Assembly (NCBI GenBank): GCA_964356335.1
Contig: CAYHHI010000032.1
Span: 1 to 37,038 of the forward strand
Direction: 5' to 3'
DNA length: 37,038 nt
From: CAYHHI01 sp964356335
GTDB taxonomy: Bacteria > Arandabacterota > Arandabacteria > Arandabacterales > Arandabacteraceae
In this document: positions 23,866 through 33,570 of the stretch, piece after piece
Position numbering within the stretch: position 1 is the stretch's first letter
Layout: every line of letters starts with the position of its first letter
Notes under the pieces: generated by a model
Told to the model about the DNA's origin: nothing
The model's input: only the letters and a program-made list of their open reading frames with translations
Database searches by the model: none
Program-made: the position numbers and the translations under genes

Positions 23866-23891
23866 AAGACCTGGCAAGCAGGATGGGCGGG

Positions 23892-23967
23892 GAGTAGAAT
23901 ACGGCGAGTAGAATACATGCTGAGTAGAGACGGGCAGAGATGAGTGGAAGAGACCAGTAGAAGAGAT
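23892..23967 (+). repeat. Degenerate GAGTAGAATAC-type intergenic repeats
   Basis: GAGTAGAATAC occurs exactly at 23892 and 23906, then decays to GAGTAGAGAC (23922), GAGTGGAAGAGAC (about 23942) and CAGTAGAAGAGA (about 23956). Spacing is about 14-20 bp. It fills the 131-nt gap between dxr and rseP. No gene is seen. Confidence 0.6.
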
Positions 23968-23996
23968 GACCGCAAGGGGTCGTTAGAGGAGATAAG

Positions 23997-25274
23997 GTGC
24001 TTATAACGGGTTTGGCGACGATCATTGTCTTGGGTGTCATAATCTTCATTCATGAACTCGGCCATTTCCTGGCCGCCAAACGATCAGGGGTGAAGGTCGA
24101 AGTCTTCTCGCTGGGTTTTGGCCCGAAACTCATTGGCTTCACCGTGGGCGAGACCCAATATGCCCTCAGTGCAGTGCCCTTCGGCGGGTATGTGAAAATG
24201 GCCGGTGAAGATCCGAACAAGGGGGTCACGGGAAGCGAACGGGAGTTCCTGTCAAAGAGGAAGCGGACCAGGGCCCTGATTGTGCTCGCGGGACCTGCCA
24301 TGAATTTCGTGCTGGCTGTTGTGATCTATACCCTGCTCACCTATTCGATCGGCGTGGGCACGATCACCACGAGATTGGTTGGCGAGGTTGTAGAAGGGTC
24401 GCCCGCCTGGCAGGCGGGCCTCAGGGAAGGAGATACGGTTCTTCGTATCGGTGGGACTGCTGTCGAGACCTGGGACGGAGTACTTGAAGCTCTTGCCACT
24501 AACCTCGGTAAACCAACGGGGATTGAGTTTGAGCGCGATGGCGCGACCGAAACGACGACCCTTGACTTGAGCCCTATCGGCGATCTCACCCAGGTCGGCA
24601 TGGCTCCCTTCGAGCAGGCCGTTATCGATAACGCCAAGCGGGGAGGTCCTGCGTACAATGCCGGCCTGAGGGGAGGGGACAAGATTCTCTCGGTCGACGG
24701 CAAACCTATCCGCAACTGGAGAGACGTGAGGGAGGCGATTCGCCCTTCGCCCGGCAAGACACTCAGCATTGCGTGGGAAAGGGACGGAGAGGCGTACTCC
24801 TCGACCGTGACTCCCAGGGACGAGGGGGGCAGTGGCCTTATTGACATCGTCTACAGGTTTGAAAGGAAGCGTGTGGGCATTGGGAAAGCCTTCGTCATGG
24901 GTACCAAGACTGCGGCCTGGATTTCAGAACAGATATTTGTCCTCCTGCATAAGTGGGTCACAGGCCAGGCCTCGCGCGATATGATAGGGGGCCCCGTGAG
25001 AATAGGTGAACTTGCGGGTGAGACCCTGCGGTGGGGAGTGGCGACCTTCCTTGCATTCATCGCCGCCCTGAGTGCCCAGCTCAGCCTTGTCAATCTGCTT
25101 CCTGTGCCTGTCCTCGATGGCGGGCACCTGCTTCTTCTTGGGATCGAGACCGCGACCAGAAGGCCCATCACGGTCAAGCAGCGCGTGATCGCTCAGCAGG
25201 TAGGCTTCGCGTTTCTGGTTGCGCTTATGGTAACCATAACCTTCATGGATATCTCGAGGTTTCTCTGGAAGTAA
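23997..25274 (+). CDS. rseP: RseP-type intramembrane site-2 metalloprotease
   Basis: Inner-membrane zinc protease that performs regulated intramembrane cleavage, typically of anti-sigma factors in envelope stress. The 425-aa protein has HELGH at 19-23 in the first membrane helix, two PDZ domains (first around VVEGSPAWQAGLREGDTVL, second around AKRGGPAYNAGLRGGDKIL) and the C-terminal motif NLLPVPVLDGGHLL whose Asp completes the zinc site. Further helices lie on each side. The start is GTG 23997 (GTGCTTATAACG) with GAGATAAG upstream. It is the last gene of the lipid/isoprenoid cluster and converges on the lipoprotein gene 10 nt away. Confidence 0.96.
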   Translation: MLITGLATIIVLGVIIFIHELGHFLAAKRSGVKVEVFSLGFGPKLIGFTVGETQYALSAVPFGGYVKMAGEDPNKGVTGSEREFLSKRKRTRALIVLAGPAMNFVLAVVIYTLLTYSIGVGTITTRLVGEVVEGSPAWQAGLREGDTVLRIGGTAVETWDGVLEALATNLGKPTGIEFERDGATETTTLDLSPIGDLTQVGMAPFEQAVIDNAKRGGPAYNAGLRGGDKILSVDGKPIRNWRDVREAIRPSPGKTLSIAWERDGEAYSSTVTPRDEGGSGLIDIVYRFERKRVGIGKAFVMGTKTAAWISEQIFVLLHKWVTGQASRDMIGGPVRIGELAGETLRWGVATFLAFIAALSAQLSLVNLLPVPVLDGGHLLLLGIETATRRPITVKQRVIAQQVGFAFLVALMVTITFMDISRFLWK

Positions 25275-25284
25275 ACCGCTTGAC

Positions 25285-25632
25285 CTATTTTCTTGACCGC
25301 TCGACTATCTGCGAATAGACCTGATGCCAGAAATCGGGATCGCTTCCGTATGCCGTGAGGAGCGAGTCAACCATCTCTCTCCAGTTGGGGGGAAACTCCA
25401 CCGCCTGCATCTCTTCTTTGAACAGGTCCGGATCACTCGAGAAGGCCCTGTCCACAAAGGCACACCTTGCAGAAGTCTTTATCAGAAGCTCGAGGTTAGG
25501 ATCCTCGGGTATCTTCTTGCCTGAGCTGCAACCCAACACAAGCAAGGCCAGGCTCAGCGCGATGAAACCTGCGATGAGGCTCGCGTGTTTGGGCGTCAGG
25601 GTTTTCACTTGTTTGGCTCTGAAGAAGATCAT
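25285..25632 (-). CDS. Small lipoprotein of unknown function
   Basis: A 115-aa protein beginning MIFFRAKQVKTLTPKHASLI. It has a signal peptide and a lipobox LVLGC (cysteine about residue 35), followed by SSGKKIPEDPN, so it should be lipid-anchored in the envelope. The mature part is short and mostly helical, with RCAFVDRAFSSDPDLFKEEM and WHQVYSQIVERS, resembling small DUF4296-like lipoproteins, but that link is weak. I chose the internal ATG at 25632 because AAGGGG lies 6 nt upstream; a longer frame begins at 25671. A TATAAT box sits just upstream. It is divergent from tamA and convergent with rseP. Confidence 0.75.
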   Translation of the reverse strand: MIFFRAKQVKTLTPKHASLIAGFIALSLALLVLGCSSGKKIPEDPNLELLIKTSARCAFVDRAFSSDPDLFKEEMQAVEFPPNWREMVDSLLTAYGSDPDFWHQVYSQIVERSRK

Positions 25633-25653
25633 CTTTTTCCCCTTGGTCCCGCG

Positions 25654-25659
25654 ATTATA
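25654..25659 (-). promoter_or_regulatory. -10 box of the lipoprotein gene
   Basis: On the minus strand a perfect TATAAT lies 21 nt upstream of the chosen ATG. The matching -35 region (TGGATT at 17-nt spacing) is poor. It supports transcription of the small lipoprotein gene from the shared divergent region. Confidence 0.5.
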
Positions 25660-25714
25660 CTCCAAGGACAAACTAAAATCCAGACTCGTGGCATCGGTTC
25701 AGCCTGTGGCGCTG

Positions 25715-25743
25715 TTGACAGCGCCTGCCCCCTCTGTTACCAT
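25715..25743 (+). promoter_or_regulatory. Promoter of tamA
   Basis: TTGACA (25715-25720), a 17-nt spacer ending in TGT, and TACCAT (25738-25743) form a sigma-70-type promoter with an extended -10. Transcription would start near 25750. This rules against the ATG at 25742 and supports ATG 25757 for tamA. The layout is the same as that of the rplM promoter. Confidence 0.55.
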
Positions 25744-25756
25744 GCCATGGAAAACT

Positions 25757-27649
25757 ATGAGACGATCCGCTCTAATTCTCTTGGCTACGCTTGTGCTGGT
25801 CTTGTCCAGCCGAAGCGCGGAGTGCGCCCGGAAGCACGCACTGGGCGGCCCTGCCGTGAAAGAAGTCAAGCTCTCCGGTAATGCCTATCTCAGTGGAAGC
25901 AAGATCAGGTCGGTGATGCGCACCAAGAAGAGCAAGATGCTGAGGACGCAGCGGCTCAGAGAAGGCACTCTGGAATCCGATCTTGTTTCCATCGTTGCCT
26001 TATACAAGAAGAACGGTTTCCTCGAGGCGAGCGCAACAGTTGAGGACCAGCGATACGACAAAGAAAGGGCGAACGTCTGGATCACCATCAAAGTAGTCGA
26101 AGGCTCGCAGACCAGAATCAAAGAAGTCCTCATCGAAGGCAACAATTACGTTGCGAGCGACGCCCTGCGGCGAATCCTCACGGTCAAGGCCGGCGAACCT
26201 CTTGACGAAAAGCGCATCAGCGAAGACAAATACAATGTCTATGTCTACTATGCGGACCGTGGTTTTGTCTTTGCTTCAGTCGCGCACAAGATTGAGGGTG
26301 TGGACGGCGGGGCCACAGTGAGATATGTGATACACGAGGGCGAGCCAGCCAGCATCGCTCAGATAGGAGTGCGCGGCAATGTCAATGTGAGTGAGAAGAT
26401 CGTAAGGCGGGAAGTGACGCTCAAGCGCGGGGACACCTTCTCCAGGAAGAAGGTGCTCGACAGCCAGCAGCGGCTCTACGACACGGGCTTCTTCAAGGAT
26501 GTTGAGATCGAGCCTTCCCAGTCAAGCGCAGACTCCGGAGTTGTTGACCTGCTGGTAAAGGTCAAGGAGCGAAAGATAAGAGAAGCATCGGCCGGGCTTG
26601 GTTACGGGACGCGGGATGAGGCCAGGCTCACCCTGGGATGGCTCCACAGGAATCTCTGGAATTCAGGCAGACAGGTTGAGGTCCGGACCATACTCGCGAG
26701 CGGGAATTTCAGTAAGGGCATCACGAGGAAACGCGGAGACGTATCCTTAACCGATCGGTGGCTTTTCGGAAGGCGCCTGGTAGGCATAGTCTCACTTTTT
26801 GTCAACGAATCGCTTGAGGATTACAAGGAAACGCCCGGAGGCGAATATACGCTTGATCGGGTGGGTTTCAATCTGGGTGTGCAGAAAGATCTCTCCAGAT
26901 CATCGAGGCTCACGATCAGTTACACCCATGAGATTGTCGACATCCGCCATCCTACCTGGCACGTTGAGAATCCCGAATCGCTGAGGATAAGGATGGGTCA
27001 GGAGATAAACCGGTCTGCATCCCTGCTGGCGGAACGGGATACACGGGTCCCCTTCTTCGATCCGCACCGGGGGTCGCTCACCCGGATGGTGGCAAAGACA
27101 TCGGGAGGCATGTTCGGGGGCGACAACTTCTACAACAAGGTCACGCTCAGCTATGCGCGGTACGTCGCGATCGACAAGCGGAGCACTGTGGCGGTGGGGG
27201 TGAAGGTGGGGCAGGCAGAGGCTTTTGGGAAATCCAAGGCCAAGGGGGTTCCCGACTACGAGCGATTCTTTGCCGGAGGATCGAGCACGATCCGCGGCTA
27301 TGACGAGCGGGAATTCGGACCCGGTGATTTCTTCATGGTTGGAAATGTCGAGCTCAGGTACCCCTTGGTCTGGAAACTGGCTGGAGTGGTGTTCTTTGAC
27401 ATGGGCAATGCATGGAAGTCCATACGCGATGTGCGAAGGCGGGATTTCGATTTGAAGGTGCCTGCGCGCGAGTATACCGATAGGAGGGCCACCGACTGTA
27501 AGTACGCCGCAGGCCTCGGCGTAGGGATTCAGACACCTGTCGGACCTGCCCGCATTGACTACGGGATAAGACTCAAGCGAGGCCTTATGAGTTCCCAGAA
27601 GAAAGAAGGTCTGGGCATGGTTCATATCACCATAGGACATGCTTTCTAG
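25757..27649 (+). CDS. tamA: TamA-type outer-membrane beta-barrel (Omp85 family)
   Basis: Outer-membrane Omp85 protein that, with TamB, helps insert or assemble membrane proteins or move lipids. From ATG 25757 it is 630 aa with a signal peptide (MRRSALILLATLVLVLSS, cleavage after ECA). Three POTRA domains follow: one starts at KEVKLSGNAYLSG, the second at RIKEVLIEGNNYVASDALRR and the third at ASIAQIGVRGNVNVSEKIVR. Three is the TamA number; BamA has five. The C-terminal barrel has the RGY loop FFAGGSSTIRGYDER and ends in aromatic F. The open frame runs upstream to 25355 but that part is not coding. The tamB gene follows directly, which supports TamA over BamA. Confidence 0.88.
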   Translation: MRRSALILLATLVLVLSSRSAECARKHALGGPAVKEVKLSGNAYLSGSKIRSVMRTKKSKMLRTQRLREGTLESDLVSIVALYKKNGFLEASATVEDQRYDKERANVWITIKVVEGSQTRIKEVLIEGNNYVASDALRRILTVKAGEPLDEKRISEDKYNVYVYYADRGFVFASVAHKIEGVDGGATVRYVIHEGEPASIAQIGVRGNVNVSEKIVRREVTLKRGDTFSRKKVLDSQQRLYDTGFFKDVEIEPSQSSADSGVVDLLVKVKERKIREASAGLGYGTRDEARLTLGWLHRNLWNSGRQVEVRTILASGNFSKGITRKRGDVSLTDRWLFGRRLVGIVSLFVNESLEDYKETPGGEYTLDRVGFNLGVQKDLSRSSRLTISYTHEIVDIRHPTWHVENPESLRIRMGQEINRSASLLAERDTRVPFFDPHRGSLTRMVAKTSGGMFGGDNFYNKVTLSYARYVAIDKRSTVAVGVKVGQAEAFGKSKAKGVPDYERFFAGGSSTIRGYDEREFGPGDFFMVGNVELRYPLVWKLAGVVFFDMGNAWKSIRDVRRRDFDLKVPAREYTDRRATDCKYAAGLGVGIQTPVGPARIDYGIRLKRGLMSSQKKEGLGMVHITIGHAF

Positions 27650-27650
27650 A

Positions 27651-30600
27651 ATGAGCAAGCGAACGAAGAGGCTCGCCATCTCGATCGTGATCGTGGCGGT
27701 CGTCATAGGCGGCGCCATCATCATTTTCCGGACCCAGAGTGAGAAAATCGCCATCGGCATCGGCGATATCGTCACGGCAAAATTCGGACGGGACCGCAAC
27801 ATCCAGATTGAGGCAAGCGATATAAGCGGGAGTGTCTTCCGCGATCTGTATCTCAAGGATGTTCGAGTGACCTATACGGGAGGCGACACGCCGAGGATCC
27901 TCCTTTCGGCGGCAAGCATCTATGTGAGGTACGATCTCGCGTCACTGCTAACGGGAAATAAGAAGATTGATTCGATAGAAGTGGTGTCCCCCCGGGTTGT
28001 GATTCCAGTGCAGCCTGACGGCAGGCGAGTCTATCTCATGGGGGATACCAAGCCTGGGCCTCCAGGAAAGAGCTCCAACATCAGGATTCGAGGCATCAAG
28101 TTGAGCGATGTGTCGGTGCTCCTGGAAGCAAGAACCCCCTGGGTCATAAAGAGCATGGCCCTCAATGCTTCGTACGCAAAAGAGGGCGATGCATCTACGC
28201 TGACCATCAAGAACGCGGATCTTTCCTACGGGCAGGCTGCCCGGATTGACTACTTTTCAGGCGTTATACGGAGCATGAGCAACAGGGTGGAGATCCACGA
28301 TGCCAGAATTCGCACGCCTTCGACCAGCCTTGGGCTATCAGGCTTTTTCGGCACAGGCAGCAACGATTCGCTCGCCGTGGAGGCTAGCGTTGATAGCCTC
28401 GATGTCGCCGAGATACCGGCTCTTTACGGCAAGGATAGAGCAAGCACGGTCGGAAGTATCAGGGGACATGTGCTGGCTGCGGGACGCTTGAAGCGAATGG
28501 CTCTCGAGCTGGATCTCGCCGGAACCGTGAACGGCCTGGCTGTTGACAGCCTCAGGGCCAGCGGCGTTTATGCTGATAGCGCAATCACCGTCAATGGTCT
28601 ATCGTGCATCCTGAACGGCTCACCTTTCGGTCTCAGAGGCGAAGTTGTCCTATCAACCCCGCCCGAGTTCGGAGGAGTCGTGACCTTCACCAATCTTGAT
28701 CTTTCAAGGTTTGTCAAAGCCGAGAAGCAGGCCTATTCCTGCGATCTGGATGGCAGCATACGCTTCAGCGGCCGTGGATTCGATAAGGCAAGCTTGAATG
28801 TCACTGCCTGGCCAGATCTTGCCAGGGGGAGATATCGGGACTGGGGATTCGATTCGGTCACCGGCCAGCTGAGGGTCACCCCCACTGAGGTTGCGCTTGA
28901 TACCATGTTTGCCGCACTCAGCGAGACCGAGGTTTCCGCAGCCGGCAGAATGGGTTTCGATGGCGACCTCGATCTCGGGTTCGCGCTCAACTGCCCGCGG
29001 CTCGAAGATCTTTACGCCTATCACAAGGTCAAAGGGCTCGCCGGCGAGGTCACCGCAACTGCCGGCCTCAAGATCAACAAGGGGAATCTGGCTTTCTCTG
29101 CGAAATCACTCGGTCGAGGCATTGATTACGCGGGAGCATACCTCGAAAGCCTGCTTGTGGACGTAAGCCTCACGCAGGCTGGAGGCCATCGGCGGGGCAA
29201 CGTGGCGGTCCTTGCGACCAGCCTCAACCTGCGAGGTTTCAAAGCGGGTGAGCTCGTTGGAGATGCGGCGATTGAGGATACCAGTGTCAGGATCGATCGC
29301 CTCGCGATCACGAGACCCGAAGGTGATCTCGCCGGTGCTCGCGGAGAGGTCCGGATTTCCAAGGAAGCCTACGTCATCGGAATCGACAATCTGTTCATGG
29401 AGATGGCCGATTACACGTGGTACAACAGTGATCCTATCGAGGTGGTTTACGCGCACGACTCGCTTTCTGTGTCAAGCTTCGAGATGGCATCGGAAATGGG
29501 AGCGGTTTCATTTTCGAACTCATCCTTCCAAGGCGGCAGATACAGGCTCGAGACGCGCATCAGCGACCTTGACCTCGGGCTCTTGAAGAAGGTGGTGGCG
29601 AAAGAGATCCCAACAGGGATTCTCTCGCTTGCCTTCGACGTCAGCGGCGGCCCCAACGACCTTCGGTTCGATCTTGATTTCGCCATCAAGCAGGGTGAGA
29701 TGCATTCAGTCAAGTTCAAGGCCTTGAGCGGAGCCCTTGCTTACGGCGACAAGAATCTTGCGATCAAGCAGATCTCACTCGAAGAGAACGGAGGCAACGT
29801 CTCTATTGATGGGACGATTCCGGTCGATCTTTCCCCGGCGAGGTTTGCGGAGCTTTCGAAAGCCGGGAAGACGGCAGAGATCATAGATGACCTGGGAGGG
29901 GTGTCCATCAAAGCCCGCAATATGGATATCTCCGTCTTCTGGCCGCTGGCACCGCCCTTGACCAGGGTCAAGGGGCTGGCTGATCTTGATCTCGACCTGA
30001 GCGGACGCAGGGAGAACCCGCGGATTACAAGTCAGGGAACTCTGAGGGAGGCTGTTTACGGCAAGATGCCGATAGGGGATGTCTCCTGGGACCTGGTGCT
30101 CGAGGATTCTACTCTGCGAGTGGCGAGCCTGGATCTTGCGAGGGACAAGGAAAAGGTGAAGATTGCAGGCGACATACCCCTCGCAGTCACTGTCTTTCCG
30201 TTCGTGAGCAATTTCCCGGGAAGATCGATGGACCTGACCGTCGAGGCCGAAGACGGAAACCTTGACCTTCTTTGCGAGATCCTGCCCAGACTCAAGGTAT
30301 GCTCAGGCACGTATGGTGCAAACCTGGCGATCGGCGGGACCTTTGAGGATCCGACTTTCACAGGGCATGTCAGTCTCGCGGGGGCCCGCTTCAGGTTCGA
30401 GGGTGTTCCTCAGGGCATCCAGGACGTCTATCTAGAAGCGGAGGCAAAGGGAAAGCGGTTCGAGGTAACAAAGATGGTGGCCGAGAATGGGGCACTCAAG
30501 GCTCAGGGCTTCTTCGCACTCGACGGGGTCAAGGTTTCGGACTGGGACTTCGCTCTCGCCTTGAAGCATCTTGAGATCAGCGAGTTTGAAGACTTCTATG

Positions 30601-31547
30601 TGATCTTGAGCGGTGACATGGCTATCAAGGCGGAGAACATCGAGTATGTTGGGGTCGTGCCCAGAATAGAGGGAAATCTGAATGTTGAAGAAGGCGAGTA
30701 TTACTACTCGGCAGCGCAGGTGAGCGGTGGCGGAGGAGGCGGTATGGGCCCCGAGGCGGCACCGACGTGGACAATGAATGTTGGAGTCGAGATTCCTCAC
30801 CATTTCTGGGTTAAAGGCGACTTCATCGATGCAGAGCTCCAGGGAAGCCTGAACGTGAGGAAGGGAGCAGAAGGTCTCCTTGTGCTGGGCATGTTGAGGA
30901 CCTTGAGGGGCACGTTGTACATCTATAATAATGACTTGCGCATCACCAGAGGGGAATTCCGTTTTACCGATGTCAAAAGCCTCAAGAATGTTTATATTGA
31001 TCTGGAGGCTACCACACGGGTGCTTGACGAACGGGTTCAGATAGCCGCAAAGGGAAGCATGGATAATCTCGACGTCACGGCAACATCGGAAAGCGGTTGG
31101 AGTGAGACCCAGATCTTTGAGGCTCTCACGCTTCGAAGGGGCATGCAGACGGAGGGTGAACCCAAGGGCACGTTCTTCGCCAATGAGTTTCTGAGGTCAT
31201 GGGGAGTCGCCCTTGTCAATCGCTTTGGCGACCAGGTTGCGCGAGAGTTGAGGCTGGATCAGTTCGGGGTGGATGTTGGTGACGTTGGCCAGGGTAGCGT
31301 CCTGTCAGCGACGCGGGTCACTTTTGGCAAGTACGTCTCCGACAAGGTCTACTTGCAGTACACCCAGGCCCTGGGGGGCCTCTATGGCGCGACCGGCAAA
31401 CTCACTCAGCGCGGCCTTGCGTTCCCGGAGAGGCAGTTTCAAGTTGAATACAGACTCAGCGATCGGTTCTCGATGGAAGGGGAGGCTGGAACCGTCGGCG
31501 GACTGGGATATTTCGATGTCGATCTCAAATTCACATACGGCTACTGA
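27651..31547 (+). CDS. tamB: TamB-type inter-membrane protein (AsmA/DUF490 family)
   Basis: Spans the periplasm between the inner membrane and TamA as a long beta-taco groove, with a proposed role in lipid transport or outer-membrane protein assembly. The ~1298-aa protein has an N-terminal membrane anchor (RLAISIVIVAVVIGGAIIIF) and then about 1150 residues of repeating beta-strands such as ILSAASIYVRYDLASLLTG and LSGLFGT-like blades. It ends with the DUF490 domain, including NVYIDLEATTRVLDERVQI, SETQIFEALTLRRGM and GKYVSDKVYLQYTQ. I chose ATG 27651; an ATG at 27639 overlaps tamA. The gene begins immediately after the tamA stop, so the two are one operon. Confidence 0.92.
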   Translation: MSKRTKRLAISIVIVAVVIGGAIIIFRTQSEKIAIGIGDIVTAKFGRDRNIQIEASDISGSVFRDLYLKDVRVTYTGGDTPRILLSAASIYVRYDLASLLTGNKKIDSIEVVSPRVVIPVQPDGRRVYLMGDTKPGPPGKSSNIRIRGIKLSDVSVLLEARTPWVIKSMALNASYAKEGDASTLTIKNADLSYGQAARIDYFSGVIRSMSNRVEIHDARIRTPSTSLGLSGFFGTGSNDSLAVEASVDSLDVAEIPALYGKDRASTVGSIRGHVLAAGRLKRMALELDLAGTVNGLAVDSLRASGVYADSAITVNGLSCILNGSPFGLRGEVVLSTPPEFGGVVTFTNLDLSRFVKAEKQAYSCDLDGSIRFSGRGFDKASLNVTAWPDLARGRYRDWGFDSVTGQLRVTPTEVALDTMFAALSETEVSAAGRMGFDGDLDLGFALNCPRLEDLYAYHKVKGLAGEVTATAGLKINKGNLAFSAKSLGRGIDYAGAYLESLLVDVSLTQAGGHRRGNVAVLATSLNLRGFKAGELVGDAAIEDTSVRIDRLAITRPEGDLAGARGEVRISKEAYVIGIDNLFMEMADYTWYNSDPIEVVYAHDSLSVSSFEMASEMGAVSFSNSSFQGGRYRLETRISDLDLGLLKKVVAKEIPTGILSLAFDVSGGPNDLRFDLDFAIKQGEMHSVKFKALSGALAYGDKNLAIKQISLEENGGNVSIDGTIPVDLSPARFAELSKAGKTAEIIDDLGGVSIKARNMDISVFWPLAPPLTRVKGLADLDLDLSGRRENPRITSQGTLREAVYGKMPIGDVSWDLVLEDSTLRVASLDLARDKEKVKIAGDIPLAVTVFPFVSNFPGRSMDLTVEAEDGNLDLLCEILPRLKVCSGTYGANLAIGGTFEDPTFTGHVSLAGARFRFEGVPQGIQDVYLEAEAKGKRFEVTKMVAENGALKAQGFFALDGVKVSDWDFALALKHLEISEFEDFYVILSGDMAIKAENIEYVGVVPRIEGNLNVEEGEYYYSAAQVSGGGGGGMGPEAAPTWTMNVGVEIPHHFWVKGDFIDAELQGSLNVRKGAEGLLVLGMLRTLRGTLYIYNNDLRITRGEFRFTDVKSLKNVYIDLEATTRVLDERVQIAAKGSMDNLDVTATSESGWSETQIFEALTLRRGMQTEGEPKGTFFANEFLRSWGVALVNRFGDQVARELRLDQFGVDVGDVGQGSVLSATRVTFGKYVSDKVYLQYTQALGGLYGATGKLTQRGLAFPERQFQVEYRLSDRFSMEGEAGTVGGLGYFDVDLKFTYGY

Positions 31548-31565
31548 TACTCGTGGGGTAACAAC

Positions 31566-33570
31566 ATGAAGAAGATTCTACTTGTGGCGGCAGCAGTCGT
31601 CCTCATCCCCTCGCTTGGCCTCGCGTTCGGGAAAAACAAGGTACAGTACAGACAATTTGACTGGTCAATTCTGAAGTCCAAGTATTTCGATATCTACTAT
31701 TACAGCGACGAGGAGTTTGTCGCCGAACGCACTGCGCTTCTTGCTGATGCGGCCTATGACACCCTGAGTCGGGTTTTCGGCCACCAACTGTCGGCCCGCA
31801 TCCCCATAATAGTCTACAAATCTCATAATGAATTCGAGCAGACCAACGTCACCATGGAGCTTTTGGGCGAAGGTGTCGGAGGTTTCACCGAGCTGTTCAA
31901 GAACCGCGTCGTCCTGCCCTTCACGGGTTCATACGAGGACTTGCGGCACGTGACGATGCATGAGCTCACCCATGTCTTCAGTTTTGACATACTCTATGGC
32001 GGCCTCCTGGAATCCATCTTCACACGGCAGTATCTCTTTGCTGTCCCCCTCTGGTTCCTGGAAGGCATGACCGAATACGAATCACAAGCCTGGGATGCAG
32101 AAGCAGAAATGGTGATGAGAGACGCCGCCATCAATGGTTATTACTTCGCCCTCTACCAAGACGTCCAGGGCTATCTCGCTTACAAGCAAGGACAGTCCGT
32201 GATCAGGTACATCGTGGAGAAATACGGCAGCGAGAAGCTCAGGGATATCATTCAGAACGTAAGCACGACAAGAAACATGGAGAGGGCTCTCCAGACAAGC
32301 ATAGGTGTGGACAGCCAGGGCCTGACTAAGGCTTGGAGTGAGCACCTTAAGAAGCAATACTGGCCGGAGATTGCCGCCAGGACCGATCCGGACGACATCG
32401 GATCAAAGCTTACGGATCACAAAAAGGACGACTCCTTCACCAATATCATGCCTGCCATATCGCCCGACGGACAGAGGATCGTCTTTCTTTCAGACAGAAG
32501 CGGGTATGACGACATCTTTTTGATGTCTGCTCTGGACGGCCGAATCATAAGACGTCTTATCAAAGGGCAGCGAACGCAAGATTTCGAATCGTTCCACTCG
32601 CTCAGTTCTTCGTTCTCCTGGTCACCCGATGGCAAACGCATAGCCGTCGTCAGCAAGAGGAGAGACTCGGATGTCATCAACATAATCGATGCACGCCGCG
32701 GTAGGCGCCTCGACAGGTTGACTCTCAATTTCGACTCGATTTCCTATCCGGCCTTCTCGCCGGATGGCGATCTCATCGCATTCGTGGGCACCAACGATGG
32801 CAAGCCGGGTGTGTTCACTGTGAATCTCAAGAATAAAGAAACTGAGGCCCTCCATATCGGTGCCCTTGAGTATTCCGGCGTGTCGTGGTCACCCGACGGC
32901 CGGGAAGTAGCTTTCTCGAGCATCGCTCCAGGTTCGATTGACTCGCTGGAAGTCTTTACGCGAGTCGATCCCAGGAGCCAGCCCGGCCGGGACATCTACC
33001 TGGTGCGGGTGGATGATGGGCTCACCGCCAGAATCACGTGGTGTTCGTCTCAGGATGTGTCGCCTGTATGGTCCCCGGATGGGAAGAAGATCATCTTTGT
33101 CTCTGACCGTAACGGCAGCTACAACCTCTTCGTGTATGATTTTGCTGACTCGACGACAACCGAGATTACCAATGTTCTCGGCGGCATCTTCAGCCCCACC
33201 TGGTCGGCCGAGGGGGATAGGCTGGCATATTCCTGCTTCAATTCGGCTGGCTGGGATGTTTATCAGTTGAAAGAGCCCCTGAAGAATCTTGAACCCCTCA
33301 AGGTGCTGCCCGAGACATCCTGGAAGTCGGAGGCCCCGTGGCTCGAGCGGGAACGCGAGCCGGTGGGGGTGGTTGATGCAACAGGGACAACGGGCAGTCC
33401 AGTCAGTGAAGGAGAGGCGGCGCCTCCCGGTCTCGCCGGAGTTGTTGATTCGCTCGGGGTCGTTGATTCGCTCGGAGTCATTGATTCGCTCGGAGTCGGG
33501 GCTGCCCTGGAAGCCAAGGGTGCACCGGCGCCGCTGGATACGTCGCTGGCGAAGCTATATATTCCTGTCG
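31566..33570 (+). CDS. Secreted MA-type gluzincin peptidase with TolB-like propeller, 3' end cut at junction
   Basis: Exported protein with a signal peptide (cleavage after LGLAF, about residue 21). An MA-clan peptidase domain has HELTH at 132-136 and the downstream glutamate in WFLEGMTEYES (E167 or E170), so a zinc site looks complete. From about 285 it has TolB/PD40-like propeller blades with repeated SPDG words (AISPDGQRIVFLSDRSG, SWSPDGKRIAVVS, AFSPDGDLIAFVG, VWSPDGKKIIFVSDRNG). A tail with three VVDSLG repeats follows. Family relatives often continue to a C-terminal barrel; here homology stops near 33570, where phage-like sequence begins, so the gene is truncated. The open frame continues to 33695 but those codons are antisense to a phage gene. 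It follows tamB by 18 nt. Confidence 0.75.
33441..33494 (+). repeat. 18-bp in-frame triple repeat
   Basis: Three copies of an 18-bp unit coding VVDSLG or VIDSLG lie in tandem near the 3' end of the peptidase/propeller gene, in a Pro/Gly-rich low-complexity tail. This is probably a flexible linker. Being close to the junction, it is a plausible site for assembly error or slippage. Confidence 0.75.

Noticed and set aside
25355..25756. N-terminal extension of the TamA frame
   Set aside because: It lies over the minus-strand lipoprotein gene, lacks a signal peptide at its start, and a promoter sits just before the chosen ATG 25757.
33263..33569. Continuation of the sheath-like frame on the minus strand
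   Set aside because: It is antisense to the conserved propeller blades of the host gene and reads as Ser/Thr/Pro repeats derived from the VVDSLG units.
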